64,000 bases of DNA from Effrenium voratum (lineage: Eukaryota > Sar > Dinophyceae > Suessiales > Symbiodiniaceae): the NCBI GenBank assembly GCA_963377175.1, contig CAUJNA010003781.1:300066-364065 (forward strand). Reading direction: 5' to 3'. The translations under genes were made by a program, and so were the position numbers. This document shows positions 55,060 to 64,000 of the stretch, in pieces; the stretch's first letter is position 1; the number at the start of each line of letters is the position of its first letter. The notes below the pieces were generated by a model, which was not told the origin of the DNA, ran no database searches, and was given only the letters and a program-made list of their open reading frames with translations.

Positions 55060-56690
55060 CCGAGCCCTTGTTCCTGGAAAAGTTGGTGGCCTGGCGGTTT
55101 AGCCCCCCATGTCTTCCTACAAGGCAGGGTGGGGCAAAATATGGTGTAACCACCACCTTCACAAGAAATCATCATCATACCCCATGGTTTAAACATGTTT
55201 GTTATAAACCAATGGGTAGCCCCACCCTACTAAAAAGTCGTAGACCCGGAAGCATCGTCAGTGGCTCAGTGTGGGCATTGCTCAAAATGAGGGTTCTGTC
55301 AACAATGAGGTCTTTGCATGTTCACCAAAAGCACTGCGAGGCTGTCTCGCAAGGTGTTGGGGAGTGAAACATAAAGGCACCCATCGAACCAAGGAGTGGA
55401 GACGGCACCTTCTTGGGGGCACCGTTTTCCTAAGTCTTGCTGCCGCAAACTTATGATACGGCCCAACAGTTTGCTCCCAGGTACAGCGGGCTTTTACCAT
55501 CCTCAACAACTCTTAGGCCCCGACTTGCTCTTCTTAGGTGAATCTAGGGGCCCGTGGTTGGTTTCGTTTGTTGCCTGTTTCTGGGTTGCCTACTTCGTCA
55601 GACCATAGAAGTTTTCAGGTGCGGTCCCCTCTGCCCCTTGTGTCGGCGCATTGGCCCATGCGCAACTCACCACTTTCACAAGCTCGCTGAAATCACCTAG
55701 AGACCCAAACCTTGCGGGGCCCGTCTTGACAAGCCCCCAATATCGATCTGGCATGAGATCGGCTATATTCTCGGAACGCGTGGCACAAAGCTACGCACAG
55801 CAACAGCGAGGATGATACGCAACGATGGTTTCCACGCGCAAAAGGCAAGAAAGACACTATCCGTGAAAATGGGCTCATGCTGTACGCGTTGCCTCATGTT
55901 TCGACCACATATCCACAAAAGAAACCCCTCCTTCGCCATAACCCCCTGACTTTTCTGCTGAACAGCCACGGAACCATCAAATCTCCAATCAGGATGGTCA
56001 TAGGCGAAACTCCTGGTCTCTAAATGCGTGGTTTCAGGTTTCACAACCATGCTCTGTACATTTGTGTGTGTCGACCGAGCATGCCCCAAGCCTGGACTTC
56101 CCCGCGAATCAAGTCTCCACGCAACAGGTGGAAGACTGGTTGAAATGGCATCCCCTGGTGAATTTATGGGGGTAGGAACTGTCCATAGCAAAGAACTGAA
56201 CATCGGCCAAGGAGTGTACAAAATGAGGGTTGCCTACAATAAGTCTCCCCAAATTCGAGGGGCCTTCTGCTGAGTCACTACAGCATGCTGTACCTAGTTG
56301 GATCGATGTGAAAGGTTCCAAATGGCCTAGTCCCATGAGTGCCAACCATTCATGCCTACCAAAATGACATATCGACAGGCCAAACAACAGGTCTACAAAA
56401 TGGGCTTTCCATCTGACCTGAGGCATGACGCCCTACTCGCGCTGACAAAAAAGCATCTATAGGAAGGTCAAAGGGGGATGTTTTGGCAGTCTTGGCAATG
56501 ACTCATCTAAACTCAGCACCAAAGGCGGCCACAACAGGCAGCCTCAGTTGAGTCTAGTCGCAAACTTAGGCAAACGGTCCCCTAGACCCAAGGTCAAAAG
56601 ACAGGCAGGCTGCTGGGTTTTCGAACACTGGCACGGCCCCAAGTTCGCCAAACTCTTTCTCCCCACTCACCCCCCACAACCGCCCCATCC
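55060..56690. other. No gene recognised
   Basis: Mixed sequence between B8 and 56.7 kb. At 56701-56730 a plus-strand microexon-like stretch (CGCTGAG|AWRKTCKSGK|GA) follows a long pyrimidine tract; the minus strand at 56.70-56.79 kb (AEMRSMARKKRQDGQNVSP) is equally plausible. Confidence 0.35.
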
Positions 56691-57055
56691 TCGCTGAGGC
56701 GTGGCGCAAGACCTGCAAGTCGGGCAAGGAAGCGGGCTCACGTTCTGTCCATCTTGTCTCTTTTTGCGCGCCATACTCCTCATCTCAGCCGCGAGCCAGG
56801 CACTTCACATTATGGAAACACCAACAATTCGAACTCGGAAAAGTCCAAGTTGGGGCACGCCGCAAGTGAAAATCCAGGTTGCACTTGGTGCGGCCTTGTC
56901 GCCCAAACTGCCATTTGCTTACATCACATTTGGTCCAACTACAGGCGATTCACTCCATGTGACCCTGGCCTAGCACGCCTGTATCACAGGCACGGCACAG
57001 GTGTTGCGCAGGCTCAGGTTTGCTTTCGGCGTTTGCTGAACGCCATATCATTCTA

Positions 57056-57900
57056 TTGACTGTGGATCATGGTCAATATGAACCGGTGCTCAATTCTTCG
57101 TGACCTCAGGTACCAGTTTGGACCATCCATGTCAGCGATGCCTGGACAACCGCGAGTGCCATCAGAATTGAGCCACGAGCAGTATCATTGTGTGCCCCAA
57201 TAACATTGGATGTTGGTCGGAAACCTCCACTGTCTGGTGGTAACTGGATGAGTGAACCCCAAATCATTACCAAGAATTACGCCACAAACAATACTCATCG
57301 CGTCATTGTGCGCCCGAATCACATTGGATGCTGGTCAGTAACTTCGGTTTCCTAGTGACTGTGGATCATGGTCAATGAACTGGTGCTCAATTACCAGTTT
57401 GGACCGTCCATGTCAGCGATCCCTGAACACCCGCGAGGACCAACAGAATTGAGTTGCGAATCATTGCGTGCCCCCAATAACATTGTCAGTACCCTCCGTT
57501 TCCTGGTGGTAACTTGGTGAGTGAACTCCATATAATTCTCTTGACTGTGGATAGTGGATAATGGTCAATATGGACTGGTGCTCAATTCTTCGTGAAGTCA
57601 GGTACAGCGATTAGGACAATCCATATCAGTAAATTTTTGATAACCGCGCGCGCCAGCAGAATAGAGCCACGAACAATATTCTTTGTGTACCCCAATAACA
57701 TTGGATGTTGGCCTCCGTTTCCTAGGCCTAGTGGTAGTTTGGTGAGTGAACCCCATATGATTCCATTGACTCTGGATCATGGTCAATATGAACCGATGCT
57801 CAATTCTTCGTGACCTCCGGTACCAGTTTGGACCATCCATATCAGCGAACCCTTGACAACCGCGAGCGCCATCAGAATTGAGCCACAAACAATATTCAGT
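57056..57900 (+). repeat. Degenerate tandem repeat, units about 190-300 bp
   Basis: Unit starts near 57058, 57357, 57543 and 57768, each with GACT(G/C)TGGAT...GGTCAAT. Shared blocks: GGTGCTCAATTCTTCGTGA, CCAGTTTGGACCATCCAT, CAGAATTGAGCCACGA and CAATAACATTGGATGTTGG. Units differ by internal deletions. No ORF or transposon hallmark. Confidence 0.8.
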
Positions 57901-58101
57901 CACGTTTCAGACGCTTCAAACGCAGACTCTGATCAAAAGCGTCACAGGCCAACACGTGGGTGTGTGTGTGTGTTGATTGAGGCTATCCTTTCCACCTTGT
58001 TGTTTTTTTCAATCCCCACCAACACCCGGTCTCTTTTTTTCAGGGAAACCAAAGGAACCCATCTCTCATTTTGCGAAACACAGATGACGTCCCTTCCGCG
58101 C

Positions 58102-58148
58102 CTGTCAGCCGTGACGCGCCTGGGGCGCTCCCTCTGGCGTCGAATGTC
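58102..58148 (-). CDS. Microexon, basic helix (unassigned)
   Basis: Acceptor GGTCAG, then DIRRQRERPRRVTAD, then GACAG|GC (GC donor). Charged, no stop. It lies between gene A and gene B, so it could be a 3' exon of A, a 5' exon of B or a separate gene. Confidence 0.5.
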
Positions 58149-58204
58149 CTGACCGACCCCGATGGTTGGTGTCCCTTGAGTTTGCCACTAAAGGACGCAC
58201 TCGT

Positions 58205-58308
58205 CATGGGGGCTGGGGGGGAGGGAGGGGGAGGGGGAGGGAGCCCTTAATAAGGCCTTATTTAGGGCTTATTTGGGCTCCCCCCTCCCTCCCCCCCAAG
58301 CCCCCATG
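58205..58308. repeat. G-rich/C-rich palindromic hairpin
   Basis: A left arm starting CATGGGGGCTGGGGGGGAGG pairs with a right arm ending CCCCCCCAAGCCCCCATG over about 27 bp with one indel. The centre is a second palindrome-like AATAAGGCCTTATT. The G-runs could also form a quadruplex. Confidence 0.8.
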
Positions 58309-59098
58309 AACTCAACAAAAGTGCCATGAGAAGAATCCTTGGCCTGGCTATTGAGGATCCCTACCAGCTGGATGACCATCCCTGTTCTCAAGGAATCGTT
58401 GGACCAGTCATATTCCAAGGCTTGTGGAAGCTGGCACTGTCCAGCTTCCCGCAAAAATCAATTCCAGGTACAGGGCAAAGCAGCACAAATGGGCATCATT
58501 TGCCCATTAAAGGCGGAATCCCCCTGCCCAACGGCTTCCACACACAAAGCAAGTCTGGAAATCCGCGACTCACCGGCGTGTGGGGCCTAAATGCAATCAC
58601 CGCATGTAACAGCAGCTGACGAAAAGCAAAGATTCACTTCCAGCGAACAATCAAGGTCCCCGCTCGCTCTGGCAATCGGAACTCCACTCAGCCACAGCCT
58701 ACAGAACTACCCCAAATGCTATGCGTGCAAAAGCCCATCTGCCCGTTAGACCGCACGGCTGACTGTCCATATCAAGATCAACTTGCACAAATCCTTCCAG
58801 CTGCAGAAAACCTGTGCACATGCCTCTCGCAAATGGCTCTATGTGAATAATACTTTATACTTCTGAAAACAAAGGCAGTTGCTCACATCAAGACTGGGCC
58901 ACCTGTCCAATGAAATAATTGGCAGGTGTCCCCGGACCGAAATACTGGAGAGTGGTTTTGGGACTTTGGGACACATCGAAGACAGGCGCTTTGCCTGGGC
59001 CGAAATCAAGCACAAGTCTGCCTACGCCCCCCGTCACGTGCGCTCAGATAGTCAGGCATGAACCAACCATAGAAGTTCCAGAAGCACTGCTTAAACTT

Positions 59099-59192
59099 GG
59101 TTGACGTTGGGTTTGGGGAGCAAAAAAACTCAAATTTTAGCAGTTAAGTGGAAGGGGATTTCCACCACGAAAACCGCAATAAGCAAACATGT
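59099..59192 (+). mobile_element. Family F element, copy F2
   Basis: GGTTGACGTTGGGTTTGGGG start and AGTGGAAGGGGATTTCCACC core. The stem is degraded relative to F1. Confidence 0.6.
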
Positions 59193-59629
59193 TTCTAGTG
59201 TTTCCCAACAACAAGCATGTAAAGCGAGCGGTTCATGACATCTTCAAGGTCGATCTTGCTGTGGTCCGAAGGTTCCGGTCAAAGCGAATCCTCTCGTTTC
59301 AAGCAGACCACGCGGCTCCAAGCCAAGCCATACATGTTTCCACAAAAACAAAACAAAATCCGAGTAACACTCCAGAAGCCCCGGCGCTTCAGCCCGATCG
59401 CTGAAGCGAGTGATCCGGAGAAGACGTGGAGAAGACCTCCGTCTTGATCTTCCAGGCCCGCGGCCCTCCTCGTTTTTGCGGGGCTCGGGGCTGGGGGTGT
59501 CGGCATGTGATGTGGATGGTTGCGAAATCGAGGGCATAGAGTCTCCATGACCCAAGAATGGTTCCATGATTCCACCCCAAAATAATGGGGTAATGACCCC
59601 CAGTTTTGGGGTCAGAAGGAGACTCCAGG

Positions 59630-59766
59630 TACTGTGGATGGTGGCGAAATCCATTTCGCATCACCTAAGAAACCCTGGTTTATGATTACTCCCCTCTAAA
59701 TACCAAAGAATGGTCTCTAAAGGGTTTCGTACAGTGGTGCGAATTGGATTTCGTCCATCCACAGTA
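59630..59766 (+). mobile_element. Family G TIR element, copy G2
   Basis: 137 bp bounded by TACTGTGGATGGTGGCGAAA at the left and TTTCGTCCATCCACAGTA at the right, near-perfect inverted repeats of about 22 bp. A further partial copy of the end lies at 59511-59529. Confidence 0.8.
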
Positions 59767-60070
59767 GGTGCGAGTAAAATTGATCAACCTCCTGGAGCCA
59801 CAAGCATGAACTTTGGTTCGGGACCCTTTGGGGAACATCAAACTGTGGTGAAGATAAACAGGTCCACTAACCACTTTTCGGAGGTGGTTCCTCGCTCAAG
59901 ACCACAGCGATATGGAATCATCTTGCAAATTCCCGACTTTCCTTCGTCACACCCTGTGGATGCATGTCTTTTGCCTCACAGTTCCCTTCCAGGACCATGA
60001 CCCTTCGAGTGGGCCTTTTGAGCCGGAAACGTCGAGGTCCGCATTTTTTCGGCGCTGCCGTTTTCTGATC

Positions 60071-60149
60071 TGGCTGTGGGTCAAAAATAGGTATCCAAAA
60101 TGGAACCCTGGCAAATGGAACCACCTTGGTGGTTTAATTTTCTGTCACC
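60071..60149 (-). mobile_element. Family B element, copy B5 (short)
   Basis: TGGCTGTGGGTCAAAAATAG, ATCCAAAATGGAACCCTGGC and a shared GGTGGTTTAATTTT segment also seen in B6. 3' of gene A. Confidence 0.65.
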
Positions 60150-60164
60150 TCTACCCTGTACAAA

Positions 60165-60200
60165 AAACTCGCAGCGCTTGAGCTGCCCGAAAGCTGCCAG
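60165..60200 (-). CDS. Possible further exon 3' of gene A
   Basis: If the GTAAGT donor at the end of the previous exon is used, an acceptor (CACTGGCAG) at about 60200 leads to FRAAQALRVFC-like sequence before a GT near 60165. Phase fits (CA + C). Short and weak, but it is the only candidate before element B5. Confidence 0.3.
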
Positions 60201-60261
60201 TGAGCCAAGGCAAAGGTCCGGGTCGCGTGGTTTATTCATGGTGAAACCAGCCGTGGCCAAC

Positions 60262-60710
60262 TTACTGGCGCCTACAAAACGAAGTCCTGAAGAAGCAAAG
60301 CACGAGCAGCAGCAGCGCCAGAGCATAGACGGGACGCAGATCATAAGGAATGCGCTCCAGAAAGACAAACATTAAAAGTGTGCGAGCAGCGACTGGAAGA
60401 GGTAGGTTGATAACTGTCAGCAGCAGTGCAGCCTTCATATCGGACATCATCCGCGAGAGCCGCTGGCTAATGTGGCCAAAGGCAGTGGTATAAACAATTC
60501 GAAGGACAAGGGCATCGATGCTGAAATCCACCAAACAAAAGGAAAAGGCGCAAAGAGCCTTCCAGAAATGCTGCAGCGCGCTCCAGTCGGCCTGGGGATA
60601 CTCCAAATGTAGATCTCGGACCATGGTGAAGGCGTCGCAAAGCCTTGGGGCTGATGAAACCAACGCCATATGGATCATCATCCGCGCAGGAAAGATCGCA
60701 CTGTCTGCAC
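60262..60710 (-). CDS. Gene A last supported exon, C-terminal membrane helices
   Basis: Begins after TTGGGAG; its GT completes the Gly codon left by the previous exon (phase 1). It reads ADSAIFPARMMIHMALVSSA, then an aromatic/acidic segment, then helices including AALLLTVINLPLPVAARTLL and YALALLLLVLCFF. The frame closes with TAA at 60262-60264. The same bases form CCA|GTAAGTT, a good GT donor, so either this is the end of the protein or splicing removes the stop. Confidence 0.75.
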
Positions 60711-62840
60711 CTCCCAAAAGGTTTAATGGCTGTGGGTGAAAATTAAGTACTCAAAATGGAACCCGGGCAAATAGAACCAAAGACCAAATCCTGCGGTCCC
60801 CTGGTGGTTTAATTTTGACCCATACCCAAATAAACGAGATGTGCTTTTTGACGCCCTACGCTTAGCATGTTGGAGCATGTCCACCGAACCATGCTTCACT
60901 TCACAGCCCGCCTGCCAGTACCCTCGGACGTAGCCTTGTATGCACCATCCGGTCGAATCTCTTCAAATGCTCCTCCGCAAACGCGTAAAAAGTACTTAGC
61001 AAATCAGGGGCCCGGAACTTCGCAGCGCACACAGAACGACACCCTAAAATCTTCAGGCAGATTTTTCGGGGTTTTGATCCATCCGTCCATCCGCAATCCT
61101 CAGCCCTGTCCTCTTTCGTGTCTGTGTCCGCTCCATACCAAAGCCGCACCGCTTCATAGACGAGATTCCGATCGCAGGGCAAAGCCTCCCCTGTGTCTGG
61201 ATGCCGATGATCATTGGCGCAGCAAAAGCACTCGGAGCCTTCCAGGCTGAAGTCTTTGAGCTGCCCGTCCACCGTAGAAATGTCTCGGAACAATACCACG
61301 GTGCTGTAAAACAAGAAGGGCATGGTAGCAAAGACGATGCAGACACCCGGCAGAACACGGAAGACCACAAGGCCCTTCCAGCCCGCTCCCACTTCAAGGT
61401 CAGCAAGGCCCATGGACACTGCCAGGGTGGCAACATCCAGCTGCATCTGGACTTTGATCATGCACATATAGATGGTCGGCAAGATCACCTGAGGCTCTGA
61501 CACTCAGCGGAGAACACAAACGTCTGTGTGTGTGTGTGACAACCTGACGGTCAGGTCTTCTCGAAAGACCTGGCAAAACCCATAGTTCGCTGAAAATCTC
61601 ACCACCTTTCACCACCAGGGCCAAAAGAAAGGCACGCATATACGCCATCTCGGCATAAGCGGAGAAACCTCCGATCCGTGCGTTCGACCTTGGCCAATTT
61701 TTGGAGGAGGTTGTTGCCAGACGCCCCCGGCGGGGTGCCTCATCGATTGTCAGCTAAGGTTACCCTTCCACCTGTGGGAGGGTACCGGGAAGAACTTGTC
61801 CGCGAACCCCCGGTGAGGTGCTATGTTAGTGGAAGGAAGGTGATATGCATATTGTAGAGTAAACACAGTCCATACTGTGGACGGACGAAATCCTGCACCA
61901 CTTGGAAACCATGTGAAACCATTGTTCATTGGTATTTACAGGGGAATCAGACCATTCCAGGGTTTTTTAGATGGTGCAAAATGGATTTCGCAACCATCCA
62001 CAGTATGATACAGAACAGCATAGTCAAGCCACCACCAGCGCCATGCTCACGGGAAAGAAGGTCAAAGACTTGCTCTCGGAGGAATCTCGGAGGAATGTGG
62101 CCAGCTCGTAGCCACACCAAAGACGGGTCAAATACCTGCAAAGTGTGTGTGTGTGTATATATTCTTGCAAATGCGAGCCAAGGCGCGTCAGCTCAGTTGC
62201 TCCAAAAGATGGCAAGGATCCTTTTGGTGTGCCTCATAAAACAAAGACTTCCCGAACTGACGATCTTTTGCTGCTCTGCTCGAAACTTTCAGGTGTTGCC
62301 AAGCTGTGACAAGGCTCTCTAGAGTTTAGCCAGCTGAGCAAGAATTCCTTGAGGACGTTGTTGCCATCCAACTTTGTTGGGTTCTACACTCAGTAACTCG
62401 TCCAGATCATGCACCACTGCCCCCGAAACGCCCCACCTGCGCCCCTTCCCCCGGTCTGACCGGGACTTGCTGTCCAACGCGCCTGCGAGACCAGAGGATG
62501 GTCAAGTGGTCGGATCGACCCAAGAAAGCCGCCAGGCCCAAGATCCCTCGTTGCTTCAGCTCTGCATCCTTGGCTGGAACTAGCACCCCAGCAAAAAACA
62601 CTATATTTTTGCCTGGGACCCAAAAAAAACAGGGAAAAGAAGAGAAGAAGAAAAAAAGCGGAACTAAGTCTGGGGAAGCATCATGCTGCGCGATGCAGAG
62701 CTTATCCAGGAAGACCAGCAAGGGTCTCTGCGCCAGGCTGCGAATCCGCTGCCAGAAGAAGAAGAAAAAGGTATGGACTAGCCAGGGAAGCCTCAGCTTG
62801 CAACCAAAATCCGCAAAAGCAAGGACCTTTCTCACCACGG
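60262..62840 (-). CDS. Gene A: multi-pass membrane protein of an uncharacterised dinoflagellate family
   Basis: Six exons can be joined with matching phases; they are listed separately. The order of signatures is RPLLVFLDKLCIAQHD, then DAELKQRG..LAAFLGRSDHLTILWSR, then RYLTRLWCGYELATFLR, then a hydrophobic stretch, then a Cys/His cluster (CFCC-N-x-HRHPxTGExLPCDR), then several hydrophobic helices. I recognise this architecture from large dinoflagellate protein families without known function. The DKxCIxQ and RLWCxYELA blocks loosely resemble TIR-like folds, which is inference only. Donors are GC at three or four junctions, and introns are 112-549 bp. The start codon was not identified: the most 5' supported exon begins near 62840 and weaker candidates lie at 62.99-63.05 and 63.6 kb. 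The frame ends at a TAA at 60262, but a good GT donor (GTAAGT) overlaps that stop, so the gene may continue. Elements B6 and G1 lie in its introns. Confidence in a real gene is high; exact ends are uncertain. Confidence 0.8.
60726..60829 (-). mobile_element. Family B element, copy B6, inside a gene A intron
   Basis: TGGCTGTGGGTGAAAATTAA ... ACTCAAAATGGAACCCGGGC ... TTTTGACCCATACCCA. It occupies about half of the 201-bp intron inferred at 60711-60911, leaving 15 bases to the acceptor. Confidence 0.75.
60912..61488 (-). CDS. Gene A exon, transmembrane plus Cys/His cluster
   Basis: Begins after CCTCAG, in phase with the previous exon (LLALV-VILPTIYMCMIKVQ). It contains a strongly hydrophobic helix (VLPGVCIVFATMPFLFYSTV), then CFCC-N-x-HRHPxTGExLPCDR, then LVYEAVRLWYG, then an acidic region and FYAFAEEHLKRFD. 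It ends GCA G|GC (GC donor, phase 1). Without that splice a stop follows three codons later at 60901. Confidence 0.8.
61613..61700 (-). CDS. Gene A exon, hydrophobic segment
   Basis: Frame SNARIGGFSAYAEMAYMRAF followed by LLALV, ending GTG|GTGAAAG (GT donor, phase 0). The 5' border is unresolved: CCAAG at about 61692 or GATGAG at about 61743 would both serve, and only the latter gives phase 0. Confidence 0.55.
61873..62005 (+). mobile_element. Family G TIR element, copy G1, inside a gene A intron
   Basis: 133 bp bounded by TACTGTGGACGGACGAAATC and GATTTCGCAACCATCCACAG TA. Lies in the intron between the RLWCGYELA exon and the next gene A exon. Confidence 0.8.
62030..62135 (-). CDS. Gene A exon, RLWCGYELATFLR block
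   Basis: Begins after CTTTGCAG. Its first G completes the AG|G Arg codon of the previous exon, giving SRRYLTRLWCGYELATFLR across the junction. It then reads DSSESKSLTFFPVSMALVV. A GC donor (GTG|GCTTGA) is the simplest 3' border. Element G1 begins 25 bp into the following intron. Confidence 0.75.
62483..62568 (-). CDS. Gene A exon, LAAFLGRSDHLTILWS block
   Basis: Begins after CCAAG and ends CGCAG|GC. The start is phase 0 and joins the previous exon as QHD-DAELKQRG. The end leaves AG of a split Arg codon. The LxxFLxRSxxLxILWS pattern normally follows the DKLCIxQ block in this family. Confidence 0.75.
62680..62840 (-). CDS. Gene A exon with the DKLCIAQHD motif
   Basis: The frame reads ...PWLVH, a run of Phe, WQRIRSLAQ, then RPLLVFLDKLCIAQHD. 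The 3' border is GAT|GC (GC donor) in phase 0. The 5' border is ambiguous: either the whole stretch is one exon, or the exon begins after a CTTCTTCTTCTGGCAG acceptor-like tract near 62742. Pyrimidine-rich DNA that codes for Phe-Trp can mimic an acceptor. Confidence 0.7.
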
Positions 62841-62994
62841 TCCATGAGCAGTTTGGGTGTTGACTTTCAGATGCTTGCAGCAAGGTTCTTTGAAATACAT
62901 TTTTTTCCACCCATTCATCCTGGAGTGTTTTCATTTGTCCGATGCCCACCTGGATACCGTGATACTGGACCCTTGGCCCCTGATTCTCTAACCA

Positions 62995-63046
62995 CTGGTG
63001 TCCATGCATGTTTTCCTTCAGCTGCCGGAGGTCCTCCGACTCGGCG
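62995..63046 (-). CDS. Possible 5' exon of gene A
   Basis: After GAGTCGGAG the frame reads DLRQLKENMHGHQWLENQ. Composition is coding-like and a GA donor is possible after LK. It lies upstream of gene A on the same strand. No family signature is visible. Confidence 0.35.
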
Positions 63047-63423
63047 GGAAAGAAGTCTGAACCCAAAACCCTCGGTTCAACTATCCGGTCGGGAGCAGGA
63101 CCTGGTCCAAAGAGGGTGGAACATGGTGGTTATTGCAATCAAGGTCATATTGGGCAAGCAGCTTCAGATACAATGATTATTATGAGAAGCAAGGAATTGA
63201 ACGGTAATGTACCAGAAACTACCTACAGAACCATTTCACGGGGTGGTTCTTTGACCATAATTCTAGTTGAATCATTCTCCCAGACTGCCACCGATGAATC
63301 GGTGTCACACGCCCAGTGCAACCTCTTAGTCGATTCGTCCACCCAAGTCATCCAACTGGATGTGGAGCTTGATCAATATTCCATTTCGGGCCCCCAGTTT
63401 TGACCATGGGTAACTTTTCCCAC

Positions 63424-63523
63424 ATGGCTGTGGGGCAGCCAAAATAGAACCCTGGTAAATGGAAACATAGACTAAAACCTGCGGTGAATATCCGGGCGGT
63501 CTTATTTGGACCCATACCCACAT
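63424..63523 (-). mobile_element. Family B element, copy B7
   Basis: ATGGCTGTGGGGCAGCC ... AAAATAGAACCCTGGTAAAT ... GACCCATACCCA. Confidence 0.65.
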
Positions 63524-63609
63524 GGGAAAGATCTCATCATTTTCCTTTCCTTTTTGTTGCCCCATGGTCATCAGGAACGTTTGATCAACCCCCACGCGCG
63601 CAGCTGTTG

Positions 63610-63645
63610 CCAAACCTTCGCAGGCTTCAGCAGCATCCTCGAACA
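63610..63645 (-). CDS. Possible 5' microexon upstream of gene A
   Basis: Frame MFEDAAEACEGLATAARVG. It can be bounded by TTCGAG on the 5' side and GAAG|GTTTGG on the 3' side, giving DAAEACE. A helical Ala/Glu-rich fragment in the right orientation, otherwise unsupported. Confidence 0.25.
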
Positions 63646-63844
63646 TCAGCAGGAGTGTTTTCTTTCGTCATAGCGGCAGCGCCGGCGGCCTCCCTAGGGG
63701 TTTGTGGAGAAAACCCGTGAAGTGTTTCTGGGTCTTCTGGGTTTTCGGGGGTGGCTCGGGGGATGCAAAACCTCTGGGAGTGGCAACCGCGTCGTCTTCG
63801 TGCCACATAGCATCACTCGACACGATTTGAGCAGGGCAACACAA

Positions 63845-63979
63845 ATGGCCATGGGTCAAAATCCAAATCGTACCCGCAGTGAACATCCCCATCCCCACTA
63901 AAATAGCTTCTAAAAATGGGTGGTGCACCGAAAACCCCAAAATGGGATCCCAAAACGGCTTTGAACTATGGTCATATGG
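63845..63979 (-). mobile_element. Family A element, copy A7
   Basis: ATGGCCATGGGTCAAAATCC, core CCCGCAGTGAACATCCCC, right end diverged (ATGGTCATATGG). Confidence 0.7.
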
Positions 63980-64000
63980 CACAAGTGAACAGATTGCGCC

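Overview
This is a nuclear genome window from a dinoflagellate, most likely a member of the Suessiales/Symbiodiniaceae. Four things point there. The minus-strand gene near 60.3-62.8 kb carries the Asp-Lys-x-Cys-Ile-x-Gln, Arg-Leu-Trp-Cys-x-Tyr-Glu-Leu-Ala and CFCC-N-x-HRHPxTGExLPCDR signatures that I know from a large uncharacterised dinoflagellate membrane-protein family. Splice donors are a mix of GC, GT and GA, and acceptors are AG followed by G. Coding DNA is a tiny fraction of a sequence dense in short repeats. A TTTAGGG tract is present. The species cannot be named from the sequence. Long open frames are mostly translations of simple repeats and are not genes.

Layout. Nearly all convincing coding DNA is on the minus strand, as expected for unidirectional dinoflagellate gene arrays. 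Reading 5' to 3' from high to low coordinates: (A) a multi-exon, multi-pass membrane protein gene at about 62.84-60.26 kb; (B) a coiled-coil gene from about 52.0 to 34.5 kb, ending in an exon with an in-frame stop; (C) a second coiled-coil series from about 32.2 kb down to the window start, best supported between 13.2 and 2.3 kb. In B and C the coding sequence is split into microexons of 27-81 nt separated by introns of roughly 0.3-3 kb. Most microexons start and end in phase 0, follow AG, and are followed by GC. A zinc-finger-like exon (37.09-36.67 kb) lies inside the span of B and contains a frame change. A few plus-strand segments also look protein-like; their status is open.

Repeats. At least nine families of roughly 70-140 bp elements with terminal inverted repeats (called A-I here) recur through introns and spacers. 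Several sit inside inferred introns. In one case an element of about 104 bp lies in a 201-bp intron. There is also a palindromic G/C-rich hairpin (58.2 kb), a degenerate tandem array of about 190-300 bp units (57.06-57.90 kb), an interstitial telomeric tract (41.18 kb), degenerate telomere-like GGGTT arrays, and very long simple repeats: (TGTC)n, (CAAT)n/(CAAC)n, a GAA/CAA/CAG series, GA-rich tracts and a 90-nt poly(A).

No rRNA, tRNA, CRISPR array, insertion sequence or bacterial-type operon was found. Exon borders are inferred by eye from reading frame, splice dinucleotides and phase; transcript data were not available.
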